In this document: piece after piece, positions 46,994-58,455 of the stretch | Numbering within the stretch: the stretch's first letter is position 1 | How the letters are laid out: every line of letters starts with the position of its first letter | Origin: Guadua angustifolia | Lineage: Eukaryota; Streptophyta; Magnoliopsida; Poales; Poaceae | Reading direction: 5' to 3' | Length of the DNA stretch: 64,000 nt | Assembly: GCA_036346375.1 (NCBI GenBank) | Contig: CM070502.1 | Span: forward strand, 19,816,924-19,880,923 | The notes under the pieces: generated by a model | Databases searched by the model: none | What the model was told of the DNA's origin: nothing | Seen by the model: only the letters and a program-made list of their open reading frames with translations | Translations under genes and position numbers: made by a program

Positions 46994-48624
46994 GCAACAG
47001 TGCTGTACAAGTCTGTTGCTGAGAGGGGCCCTGGAGCTCGCTGTCTAGATGGGCTCTGGAATCCTATTTAAAAGGTGACATAGGGAAAGCTTTACTCTTG
47101 TATTCTAGAATGGCAGATCTTGGATATGAGGTTGCACAAAGCAATGCCGCCTGGATTCTTGATAGGTATGGTGATGAAAGTATTTGCATGGGAGAATCTG
47201 GCTTCTGTACAGACATGGAAAGACATCTCCGTGCACATACTTTGTGGTGGCAAGCATCGGAGCAGGGTAATGAACATGCTGCTTTGTTGATCGGTGATGC
47301 CTACTACTATGGCTGGGTATATGTACCAGTCCTCTGAGTTGCTATAACTCATTTCCTTGTTTATGACTTGTGAGCAATTCTGAAGTCTTCTCTTGAACTA
47401 TCAGATTATTGCAGACTTGTAAATACCTTAAACGTATTCACATCAAACACTTACTTGTTAAGGTTTCTAGTATTTTATATTGGAGGCATGTTCCTCATTT
47501 TTGCTTTCCTGTCAGTATGGCCATTACAGATTGCTAAAAACATGACTTGAAAATATTATTAGAAAACATTTCATTTTGGTCTTATGAATTTCATAAAAAA
47601 TATCAAATATATGTTGTCCACCGCCTGATGACATCAATATAAGCCATCTGTTTTCCTCGAGTTATTCATTTCTACGAAATGTATTTTGAGATGAACCAAC
47701 TGTCATGTTTATGAGGCAACTTTTCCAAAGGAAACTATTTAGATAGCTAAATAAAAGATGGCTACTAAATTTACTTCTCTACTTCAGAGATACTAGGGAT
47801 TGTGTGCTCTCTAAGAAACTACTATTTCTGACATTACTTTTTTTTATGGAAGCTGACATCACATATTGGATCTGTCATTTTGTGTTACAGGGTGTAGGGA
47901 GGGACTATGAGCGTGCAGCAGAGGCATATATGCATGCTCAGTCACAATCTAATGCTCAAGCCATGTTTAACCTTGGGTACATGCACGAGCATGGTCACGG
48001 ACTTCCCCTTGATTTGCACTTGGCAAAAAGATACTATGATCAGGCTGTTGAGGTGGATCCAGCAGCCAAGCTTCCTGTCATGCTTGCACTAACAAGTTTA
48101 TGGATAAGGAAGAACTATGCTGGCAGTTTTTTGGTAAGACATTATTTTTCTATGTGTCCCATCCAGTGCTTAGTTTCATACAAGACAAAGTATTTGTGTA
48201 GTTCGCGTGTAGGTATATTTCAAGCTCAAGTATGACGCTGGATTTGTTTAAGCTCAGTTCAATTCATGAACAGTGTGATGCTGGTTCATGTTGTGCATCT
48301 TGACTGACCGTATAGTATAGTCCCTGATGATTATTGCTCACCTTTAGTTTTTGCTTTGCATGCCATATTTTGTATCACCATCATGCTTTGCTTGTCATAT
48401 TTGGTATTCCCATCATGCCTTATTGTCAACACCGTTGTTTTGCTCCTTGCAGTGCTCAGCTAAATCTTTCTAAATTCCAGGTTCATTTTATTGATTCACT
48501 GCCGGAGATGTATCCTGTAGTTGAGGAATGGGTGGAGGATGTTCTTATGAATGAAGGGAACGCAACATTATTGACGCTCTTTGCATGCCTTGTAACTGTC
48601 CTGTACTTGCGAGAGCGTCAGAGG
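46994..48624 (+). pseudogene. HRD3A: Captured 3' half of HRD3A/SEL1L (ERAD ubiquitin-ligase component)
   Basis: HRD3/SEL1L is an ER membrane protein with Sel1 repeats that recruits misfolded glycoproteins to the HRD1 ubiquitin ligase. Three exons are kept with introns: 46994-47316 (LYSRMADLGYEVAQSNAAW, then TLWWQASEQGNEHAALLIGD), 47891-48133 (GVGRDYERAAEAYMHAQS, AMFNLGYMHEHGHGL) and 48481-48624 (HFIDSLPEMYPVVEEWVED, then the hydrophobic TLFACLVTVLYLRERQR). A single missing base near 47029, after AERGP, shifts the first exon, and Arg has become Trp at its splice border. The homologue's N-terminal half and last residues are absent. Conserved splice sites show capture from genomic DNA, not cDNA. 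Confidence 0.88.
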
Positions 48625-48778
48625 CTTTTAAATATGGTATTTACAGTAAATATCTGGGAATAAATTAATGGAAATACCTTATTATTGTCTTTGTTAATTT
48701 TGCAAATAGATCATTGTACCTTAAATAATGATTTTAAGGAAGAGGCCTATTTGCCAATGAAGAAATGGAATTCTTTTG

Positions 48779-48898
48779 GTTGAAGAGATTGATATATATA
48801 TATATTATAACTGCAAATGTTTTTTTGTCTGCTGAGTGGATGTTCTATTTACTAGAGAGGTTATGCCGAAATTTTGTATATTTCGGTGACTTAGTTTT
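48779..48898. repeat. Internal duplicate 2
   Basis: Partner of 45973-46124 with a shorter TA run. It ends exactly where the copia LTR fragment begins. Confidence 0.88.
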
Positions 48899-49245
48899 TG
48901 TTGAATTATGATCCAAATTTAAAAGAAGGCTAACTTCTGTCGGAGCGGAGCGGAGGCCCGTCGCCGGGAGGCTTGGGCCTCATGAGCGAGACCTGGTTAG
49001 CCCACATCAATCGGCTGTCGCCGAGGACGCTGGTGCGGATCGTTGTTATTCTTGACCTAGGTTATTGCCTTATATATGTTCATCTTGTAAGCCGTCATGA
49101 GTTGATCTCTCCGTGATTTGTAAACACTCTTGAAAATAGTGAAGTTTGTCGGCGGTGCCGTGGTTTTTACCCTTTGCATTGGAGGGTTTTTCCACGTTAA
49201 ATCTGGTTCAGATATATGTTATTCTGATTTTCGTGTTTGGAAAAT
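48899..49245 (+). mobile_element. Copia LTR fragment inside the CACTA
   Basis: It starts TGTTGAATTATGATCCAAAT and follows the LTR at 62024-62393 through its TATA, R region (TTGTAAGCCGTCATG, AATAGTGAAG) and TTTTCCACGTTAAATCTG. The last part is diverged and the right edge is approximate. Confidence 0.75.
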
Positions 49246-49340
49246 GGGCTAGTAATTCTGCTATAATTTGGGTATCAAATTACCAAAATAATGATCGACG
49301 ACATCAATGAAATACAAAATTTGGATGGGTGGTCAATCAC

Positions 49341-49343
<3 letters not shown>

Positions 49344-49414
<71 letters not shown>
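49344..49414. repeat. (TA)n microsatellite, about 35 units
   Basis: Uninterrupted TA dinucleotides near the right end of the CACTA. A shorter array is at about 45989-46030. Confidence 0.97.
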
Positions 49415-49417
<3 letters not shown>

Positions 49418-49875
49418 GCTAATAAATTAACAACATAAAACCCACAATTTAACATTAAATCGTGGTTTTATTCAAATTACAATTTAATGATAAATAAATG
49501 AGTTTTATTCATTCCACTAATTTAATTAAATTGTGAGTTTTACCATTACGAATTTAATTAAATTGTGAGTTTTCAACTACAATTTAACATTAAATTCGTG
49601 GGTTTTTCTAGTAAATTCGTGAACTAAATTCGACGGTTTGCCCACAAATTTAACTTAAATTCGTGGGTTTTGGCCTAAATTCGTGGTTTTTTGGCCCACG
49701 AATTTTTCCCTGTTTCTTGTAGTGCGAGCTTACTCGAGCTTACCGAGCTTCCCGAGCTTATCGAGCTTAGTCGAGCCGAGCTCGAGCCTAAGTCCAGGCT
49801 CGAACCCAAACTCGAGCTCGAGCCTGGAGGGCCAGGCTCGCTCGAGCTCGGCTCGTTTACAGCCCTAATTGCAGC

Positions 49876-50909
49876 ATTACAAACCAATCAGAAAACATTA
49901 ACGAACGGAGAAACGTTAATGGTCTCACTTCGAGGCCTGATTCATTTTTCTTAACAGGCTTTTCCATTGTCCCTTAACAGCTATTTTCCAAGAAAATGAA
50001 AAATAAATTTCTAAGCTAGACAAAAAAATGGGATTGGTGAACCCTAATTGAAAATAAATGAGAAAAGAAAAAAATACTGTAGAGATAAATGAAAAATAAT
50101 TTTTCTAAGCTAGACAAAGAAAAATGGGATTGGTGAACCCTAATAGAAAATAAATAGAAAAGTCAATTACCTATCTAAATGCATATCAGATGGATAGAAA
50201 AGTGATTAAAATCAAAGAAAAAAACAGACGATAGATTTTTAGCAACTCCCAAAAAAATATATTTCAGAATGTAATAAGTAACAAAACTTAGGCCATGTTT
50301 GGATCGCCTAGGACTAGAAAAAATTAGCTCTACCATTGTGAAAAATTAGTCCATCTTTAGTCTTCTGTTTGGATGGGCTAATTGTTAAAAAGCTAATAAT
50401 TGTTAGAGAGTTGACTAAAATTAGCCCATTTATGGACTAAAACTTACAATAGAGGTAGTATCAACCTAGGTTCATGTGAACCCATGGTCTACTCATTGAT
50501 TTTGTACGAGATTTGTGCCACAAATTTTCTTTTTTTGTTCATTTTGTATTTTTATAATTAGTTTGAACGGGACATAATGGGAGAAAGCGATGTCAGTACA
50601 TGCCGGACCGCCACATTCTGTCCTTATCCCTCACCTCATGGTCTCACTCTTTCCCGTCTCCAACTATTTCTCTTACCGTCTCTTTCTCCGATTTGGTGGC
50701 CAAAGTTGGCGGCCGGTGAAGGGATGAGGCGGCGGCACATCGCCAGATTTGGCGGCCAGTGAGATGTGGCGGCACTCCAGATTATACGTTGGTGTGGAGG
50801 TGTATCGCCTTATCTAGGGTTGGGCATTTTCTTTACCAAAACATAATTACCGAACTAGAACATAGATTTAGCATCAACTCAGAGCCATGGACTCGGAAGG
50901 GCTCCTGAG
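49876..50909. other. Intergenic with a MITE-like stretch
   Basis: About 50289-50460 starts GGCCATGTTTGGATCGCC and contains TTAGCCCATTTATGGACTAA-like units, resembling the MITE-like sequence at 35609. An approximately 45-bp AT-rich segment (ATTTTTCTAAGCTAGACAAA) is locally repeated near 50010 and 50100. No gene. Confidence 0.4.
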
Positions 50910-51156
50910 TAGAGGGTGGATATCGAGTTTAACGAGCTATTATCAAGTTTCTTTCAAAATTGATATAGTTTGATGTAAAATCATTTTATATACTATTTAA
51001 GTGGTTACATCAAATTCGAGCTAACGAGTCATTATCGAGTCGAGCCTCATTAACTTTTTTCACTCGAAATTGTCTTATTTTAATTTTGAACCAATCAGCT
51101 ACTGTATTTGAAGAAATTTTGATTCGAACTCTAACGAGTTTTTTTTTTCAGCCCTA
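50910..51156. mobile_element. hAT-type MITE (247 bp)
   Basis: It ends CAGCCCTA on the right and starts TAGAGGGTGG on the left. Flanks CTCCTGAG and GCTCCGAG resemble an 8-bp duplication with one indel. The body aligns with 16522-16760. Confidence 0.55.
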
Positions 51157-51349
51157 GCTCCGAGTGAGGCGATGGAGGGGGGATTCAACAATGAAGGTGG
51201 GATCCAGCGGTGAGGTCCCTTTGGCTCCTGGTGGACGATGGAGGAGCAGGGCTAGCATGAATCGGGAGGCGATGGAGAAGCCGAGGATGAGATTAAGGAG
51301 TGAGGACCGACTCCTACCGAGAGGATAAGGTAAGGTTTTTGTTTTTTAT

Positions 51350-51545
51350 TTTAATTACTGGTTGATTAGTAAATATTAAAAACGATAAAATGACCTCATA
51401 TAATTTAAATTATTGGTTGATTGGTACATTATAAAAATGATAAAATGACACCATGTAATTTCAATTATTTGTTGATTAGTAAACTGTAAAAATGATTAAA
51501 AAATGGTCGATAAAATGACACCATACAATTTCAATTATTTGTTCA
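51350..51545. repeat. Three-unit degenerate tandem array (about 60-75 bp)
   Basis: Units contain ATTTGTTGATTAGTAAA-like and GATAAAATGACACCATA-like segments in the same order. Confidence 0.8.
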
Positions 51546-51886
51546 TTTATTCTCTAGGTTGAAAATAGAGGGAGTGCTCACGGGAGGAACTAGACCTTAG
51601 TCATTACATGGTTTAATATAACAACCTTGCAGATATGAAATTGCATATAAGTAAGTTTTGTACGAAAGAAATGGCTCACAAGATATGAAATGGAGCACAG
51701 ACGTGTGCAAACAATTAGTACAGAAGATAAAAAGAAAATCTTCAAAAATATGAAACAATACACACGCGCAAGTCCGTTATAAACACGGAGTTTTTGATTC
51801 CTTCGGGCATATATCTAGACCAACATGTCAGTCAAACTACAGTTCATAAAATAAAAACAAATATATTTTTTTCTTCTATTTACCAT

Positions 51887-52420
51887 TGTGACGAGGATTA
51901 AAAAGCCTATCGTCCATTTAGGTCTCCAATGGATAAAAAACATACTCTTTTAATGGGCCCACAAAAGCCTATAATTTAGAATAAAGTCTATGCTTATTCA
52001 AATAGTCAAACCTCTAACCAGTCCAGTCAAAGCAATCCATAGATTGCTTCACACTGGTCGCCCCTAACTAGTGAAATAGCCATCCTGACCAGAGAACTGG
52101 TCAAGAATAAGTAGTTATTCCTATAAATATCTCAGGACAGATAGTTATCTGATAGATGAGCACAACTACATAGAAGTTATCTATGAAAAAGTCATCCTTT
52201 GGCGAGAAGATACTGTTTGGTAGAAAAACACCCCTCAGTTCCATGATGCTTTTTGGAAATCAACTGCCGCCTCTTCAACCAATATAAATAGGAAGCCAAT
52301 TCATGTTGTTGGGAGCATTCGCAACCAGAATAAGTAGTTGTGATAGGCGATTATAATCGTAATCCTCAAGTTCTATAAATCTCTGTACTCCGTTAGACCA
52401 CTTGGCTAATAAAAAAGTAA
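51887..52420 (+). mobile_element. Copia-like LTR fragment (plus orientation)
   Basis: It begins TGTGACGAGGATTAAAAAGC and aligns with the minus-strand LTR at 18239-18858, including AACTGCCGCCTCTTC followed by ATATAAATAGGAAG (TATA) at about 52265-52295. The U5 end is diverged or missing. Confidence 0.55.
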
Positions 52421-53270
52421 TCCCCTAAAATAACATGGATTTAACTAGGTTAGTAAAATTACTAAACAGATAATCAACAAGCTATTTGGTAATTTTGCTT
52501 AATAATCAATGCCATGCATAACTAAATCATAATGATGAATAACAAAAAGTAAGTATTTTAGAGAATTGCCGTTAGAACCGCCGACAAGGGTATCGCTCAT
52601 CAAGATACCTGATCTACCTCGGAAGCCTCCCCTCTGTATTCTGTCGCTGACGCGCGGGCCCTCTTCGTCAGCCCCTCACGCTGCGCCGAGTCCCTGACCG
52701 CATGGGTCCAGCCGTCAGTCTTCAATCCGGTCTAGTCCAAAATCGGAAAGACGTATTCACTGATGGAAAGCGTACTTTCCAAATTGGGTAATTTTTCATT
52801 TTCTAGTACTTATTAAACCCGAAACTATTCACATGCTTGTAACTTTTGAATTAATAGTCAAAATGAAGTGAAATAGATTCCTAAATTCATCTAAATTCAT
52901 GTAGATTAAGAATATGCAAAAATATTTTGAAGTTCAACTCTGTTTAGAATTTAAATTTAAAATTAAAGAATGGGATTAAAAACATGCTATACATAGAATT
53001 TCTGCAAATAAACTCCAAATTAAATAAAATAAATTTTGTTAGAATACTTATGATATTAGGAACCTAAATATGCAAAAAAATTAGAGTTCACTATAGAAAA
53101 TATTTACGTTATTATAAATAGTAAGAAAGTAGTCTAAAATTTAATTAAGCAATTTTAGTTTCATGAATCTGAAATTATAAGTAATAAAAATACATAATAA
53201 TATTCTGGAATTATAGAATATAGAAATATAACTTATAAAATAAATTTTGTTAATACTTGAATCAAAGGTT
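52421..53270. other. AT-rich intergenic sequence
   Basis: No gene recognised. Confidence 0.4.
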
Positions 53271-53271
53271 G

Positions 53272-53337
<66 letters not shown>
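53271..53337. repeat. (TA)n microsatellite, about 33 units
   Basis: Uninterrupted TA run. Open frames of alternating Tyr-Ile through it are meaningless. Confidence 0.97.
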
Positions 53338-53340
<3 letters not shown>

Positions 53341-53539
53341 GAACTAACAAAAGTATATAATATTAAAAATAATAAAATGTTAAGACCATACCTGTTTCAT
53401 GAAATTGTTTTGTTTGAATTTTTCTATCTATTTTCTTTTTGCCTTATTGAGATTTATTATTTGCTATGTTGCTATGTTATTATTATCGGACGACGCGTAG
53501 AATTCGACGTAACTACTTCCATCGTTGACTACAACCTCA

Positions 53540-55121
53540 ACGTCGTCGTAAACAGCAAATAAGCAAGGTAAGCACCCCCTTTGACCATGTTGATCCCAGT
53601 TTTATAAATGTTTTCATTAAATGTTTTTATTGCATGCGTATATTCATTAAACTCTGCTACTTTGTGGGTACTGGTAGATATACCTGTTGTCTTATGAAAT
53701 TCCCTTAGTATTGACATGTGAACCTTGATAACCCTAGAATTATGGTTAGACAATATCTGATGTCAATTTGGTTATATGCGCTGATAATCATGCTTAGCCA
53801 TGCTTTAGACTTGGAATAAATCAATTGGAAGATTGATCAGATGAAACTTGGAAATATTAAGACATTGGACATTATGATGTTCATTGGTATTTTGGTTAAA
53901 AATGAAAATAAAACTATTATTTTGATGCGGGCAATTATTGGCAATAGCCGAAGGTGCATGGATTTGCACGTAGTGTAGGGGGGAGATTATTGCCCGTGTC
54001 GGATTAAGAACCGAACTATGGGTTGTTTTCAGGCCAAGATAACCGTACAACCACAAGTTTGCTGGTATGGGACAGCCTTAACCTATTAAGTTCCTTAAAA
54101 CTAGCTTTGCACATTGGTAGACTAGAGAATGGTGTACGCCATGCTATGGGGAGAAGTGGGACACACTGGTGTATCACCGTTTGTTGTACTAGTACAAATA
54201 TCTTCTGCCCTGTAGGGAGAAGTGGGACAATTTGATGTATCATCACTTGTCGTACTAGTACAAATATCTTCTACTGCCATAATATGGGTTCACCAGGCTG
54301 GTGTAAAGTTAGGGTTAAGTAATGTAACGGTTATGTTTTGATCTCTCTGCGGCACACCAAAGGAAGTGTGCTAATAGCGCTGCACAAAGAGATGATCATT
54401 TCTTGTGGGTAAAGCTGTACAACTCTGCAGAGTAAAAACTAATCGATTAGCCGTACCCGCGGTCATGGGCACTTGGTAAAGTCATCACATAGTTAGCTGT
54501 TTTATTTTCATAAAACTTCAGATTCTACCGGGTGTTGGTAGAGATTGGTTTGGATTCTACCAGGTGTTGGTAGAAATTGGTTCATGGATATGGTCAAGAT
54601 ACCCAGGTTCGTGATTTTACTTATTCGTACTTACATTCTATTATTTTCATATTAAATTGCTTTTACATAAATTTTGTTTTGCAATTACTACTTGTTTTAC
54701 AATTTAAATTGGATTTATGCAAATTAACCGTAGAAGCCTTTCCTTTGAAATGGCCTACATATATTGTAGGTTTTGCAAAAGTCTTGCTGAGTACGCAAGT
54801 ACTCACCCTTGCTTATTCGTTGTTTTTAGGTGAAGAATCAGAATAGCTCGACGAAACTTATTTGACGCAGGATTCGAGAATGTTAACGAGTTTTTCTAGG
54901 GATTATACCTTGTCAGTTGCCTGAGGGTTGGATGAGCACACTACAAGACTTTAATTCTTTCCGCTGCATTACTCTGAATTGTAAGACCTTATTACTTGTA
55001 ATAAAGAGTATGGATGTGATATCAATTGTTGTAAATGTGCGTGCTAGCTACTGATCATGGGACTAGCACTGTATGCACATGAGATTTCCATTTTTGCATT
55101 TATGTAAAATAGGGTCACTAC
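53540..55121 (+). mobile_element. Probable LTR remnant
   Basis: A GCTGAGTACGCAAGTACTCAC palindrome at about 54787, a TTTTTAGGTGAAGAATCAG stretch and a tail with TGTAATAAAGAGTATGGATG then TAGGGTCACTACA at 55121 resemble R-U5 regions of grass LTR elements. The left edge is not resolved and no target duplication was found. Confidence 0.35.
54147..54276. repeat. 66-bp tandem duplication
   Basis: GGGAGAAGTGGGACA... to GTACTAGTACAAATATCTTC occurs twice with a few differences. A smaller 30-odd-bp duplication (GATTCTACCGGGTGTTGGTA) lies at about 54522-54585. Confidence 0.88.
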
Positions 55122-58100
55122 AATCATCCAGCCATCCCAACTGAAACCAACCCATCAGGCGCACCTCACAATAGCAGCAATACTAGCAATGTAGCATGCA
55201 TAGATGATAGATCAGGTAAATAGCAAGTAGACTGGGGAAGTAGCAAATAGATTAGGGAAAACCCTAGGGGTCTTAGGGTGTAGCACTAGAGGAGGGCTAC
55301 GGTCGAAGCAGTTGGAGCCGATGCGACAGGGCCAAGGCCAGAGCTAGGGATGGCGGCGCATGAGCCAGGCCAACATCGAACCAAGTAGGAGTGGGAGACA
55401 AGGGAGAAGAAGAGTAAAGGAGAGCTAGGGGGAGTTAGCCGCAGGGAGAGGCTAGTCGAGAGACCTCGGTCCAGAGGAAGAGAGGAGGAGAAACTGAGAA
55501 ATCGAGGAGAACCAGGAGCCTGTTGGCCATAGAAAAGAAATGAGTAAGAGAAGAAAAGAAAAGGGAATGAGAGAAAAATAAAAATACAAAAGAAAATGAG
55601 AAGAGAGAAAAAGAAAAGAGAAAAGAGGGAAAGTAGAAAAAATAATTTTGGGTGCTGCTAACCGGTGTTTAGTTTAATTGATCATCTCACGGTATGCTTA
55701 AAAATTCAAAGATCGTAAATGACCATGATTAACTAAGTAATTGGTGTATAAAATTTGCAATCAGGTAATAATAAAAAAATGGCGATTTTAATGCCTCACT
55801 AAAATAAAATATGGTGCCAAATTAAAGTACAGGAACCAAAATTGCTGTAATTTATAATGTGTGCCAAGTTAATAACTTACAGCAGTTCAGAAAAGGTTGG
55901 ACGTCATAAAACATGTTCAAATTAATTGCCAAAGTTTAATACTCTATGATTTCAGGACCAGAACTGAATCCACCGGTCGACCAGTTCCAGAATTCGAGCG
56001 AGGCCGTACCTTTTGATTCTATACCGGACAAGCTCTCTGTTGACCATCTTTATTAACATTTTCAAATGCTTTGGTATACCTATATATATCATCATTGTAT
56101 TGGAAAACATATATTACAATTGAAAACCTTAAATTGGACTCGGATGGAAATATGGTTTGTGAATGAATTGATGAGATGATAAGGGGATTCTGATATGATG
56201 TTTGCCTCATCTAACGAAAGGAGCCATTGATGTGTTCGTATATATATGTATGGTGGGTAGAGAGTACCGATGAGAAGGGGTAAAGGTTCGCCAGTGGAGC
56301 CTTCTACATAGGTTATAATATAAGGTTAAACAACTACACTAAAATAATGAGCAGTATTCCAGTATCAGCCATAGTAAGTGAAATCGGTCAGAAAATATTG
56401 TTATATGAAGGTGTTATGATCTCCACATTGGGTATGAATAGATATCTAGTGCGCAAATATGTGTATACCGGAAGGCTCGGAGAGACACGCAATTGCAATG
56501 GCGGTATATTGAAGCCATGGGTAGAGTTACTGCCGATTTATGGTCAGAGTACAACTGTTATCTAGGAGTTTGGTGAGATAGCCTCGGATAGGTGTCCCCC
56601 ACTCGAGTAACAAGGTTGGAGATATAATACTGGTTTAATGATAAATGTTCTGGGGCCTCGCAGGATAGGGTTACTATGGCTAAAAATGATACAAACCCTG
56701 CGCAGTGTTAAAATCATGAATTTATGCCTATTTCCTAGATTGGAGACTACAAAAGCTAAGTCTGCCTCATATATGAGTGCTAATAGCTGGTGTCGTAATT
56801 AAAATACTCAACTCTTAAAGAAAACCAAAAATCTAATTTCAGTAAAAATGGATTTTGAGGGAATATGAGCATTGACTGGATATGAGAGGAAATTCATTGT
56901 TGCATTTGTTATTAATGCTTGCTGAGTATCTTATACTCACTTTTTCTTAAATTCCCTTTTGCTTAGAAGGTGAGTCCTATGGATCCACCTACGAGGCACG
57001 GGGTGAGGATTACCTGCAGAACCAGGACCTGCAAAAGAACTACTATTATGACTACTACCACCAGGAGAGCTAGGGGGTATTATAGGCCTTATCCGCATTT
57101 TGGGCGATCTTCAGGGTAATTAGATAGTCGCAATATATTTTTGTTGTACTTGAATCTAATGTATAATTATGTAATAGACATATAGCCATGCGTGGCTTGG
57201 TTCTGTCTCTAATTATTGTTTTACTGTAACACTCTGAACACGGTATAGTAACTGATAAATTGTTGGGTTAACTGATATTTTATTAGCTATTATGTCAAGA
57301 TTTGTGTAATTATCTTGGTATAATGACAGTGGTACTATTGTTACCCTCGGCTAATTATGTGAGTTGCCACATCCCAATATACCATTTCTATCATCTTGTT
57401 TACTAGGAACCCAAGATCATAAGCTCGATTAAGAGACACTAAGTCTTCAATGTCGACACATTGGTCCTAAGAGCTACGAATTATGGACTACATTGGGAGA
57501 TGCTTCTATGTTTTACCCTGAGAATTGCACAAACCACTGATGGATTCCATGATCTACTGACCCAAAGCAATGGGTTTAAAAATGTTGGATGAATAAATAG
57601 CTCCATTTTTAAAGGAAAAATTAATGTCGTAAAGCACGGTATAGCAGTAATTGCCAAAATCAAGTCCATAAGTGGAACAAGCTCGATTGAAATGACTATT
57701 TATTCTGATAAAAAAGAAAAAATAATAAAGAAATGCTTATGATTTTTTAGTAGAGACGCGTGTCTGCACATTAACATCCCTTGCAAAGTTGGTAATTGCT
57801 CATAAGTTTTGTGGTAAGTTGCATTTCCTTTCGATGTTTGTAATTGCTCATAATTTTCTAATTGTCTCGCTAATTTAGATTGCGCTAATTAAGTATTTTG
57901 AATTGCATACATTTTGGTATAGTTTTGTTATATTAGCTTCCTCCTATAAGCACCCAATCTATTTTCATCCTACGTACGCCACTACATGTGAACATGGGTT
58001 TAGATAAGCATTTCTGAAATACGTATCATAAAATTGATGTCTATCTCATACAATAATACATGTATTATTACAGCGACTTCTAATACCGTAAAAGAGATAA

Positions 58101-58400
58101 TTAGCTCAATACCCTCCAAATAAGGTATATATTAGAAAATACCATTCAATGTGTCAGCGGTACATGACTCTCCTTACGATAATATAGAGCAATTAATATT
58201 GCCCTACTAGAAAATGATTAGTCATAATACAGTTCAAATATAGCATATATACTTGTACCGTGTTTATCTACAACCATGGTAACGTTTCATCTGAACTGCA
58301 CATACCTTGTACTCCATACACTGCAGTAGTTCAAGTTACATAACAAATATACAAGCACCTCAACTATTACATGAACATATGATCAAGTTGGCTGTACATC
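55122..58400. other. Intergenic, with a purine-rich tract and a second LTR-like tail
   Basis: 55420-55640 is almost purely A/G on the plus strand. Around 56925-57240 a GCTGAGTATCTTATACTCAC palindrome followed by GAAGGTGAGTCCTATGG echoes the arrangement at 54787, suggesting another diverged LTR. No gene is supported. Confidence 0.35.
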
Positions 58401-58455
58401 AGAACGGCTCTACCTCGCACACTCTACTAGCTAGTTGCACGAAAAAAACAACAAT

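Larger units (their letters stand above)
43490..49724. mobile_element. Gene-capturing CACTA transposon (Pack-CACTA type), 6.2 kb
   Basis: The ends CACTACAAGAAACAGGGAAA and the exact complement at the right are followed inward by AAATTCGTGGG subterminal repeats on both sides. The 3-bp target duplication is CGA (43487-43489, 49725-49727). No transposase or TnpA/TnpD-like frame is visible, so mobility would depend on an autonomous CACTA. The cargo is host DNA: UTP25-like exons, HRD3A-like exons and a GC-rich leader exon, all on the plus strand, with introns kept. Confidence 0.93.
43218..49867. mobile_element. hAT-type MITE (AGCTCGAG-rich) split by a CACTA element
   Basis: Ends TAGGGCTGTAAA and TTTACAGCCCTA are perfect inverted repeats flanked by ATTGCAGT (43210-43217) and ATTGCAGC (49868-49875), an 8-bp duplication with one mismatch. 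Without the CACTA insert it is about 410 bp, composed of repeated CGAGCT/AGCTCG units. Confidence 0.85.

Noticed and set aside
53141..53562. Open frames of alternating Tyr and Ile
   Set aside because: They only read through a (TA)n microsatellite.
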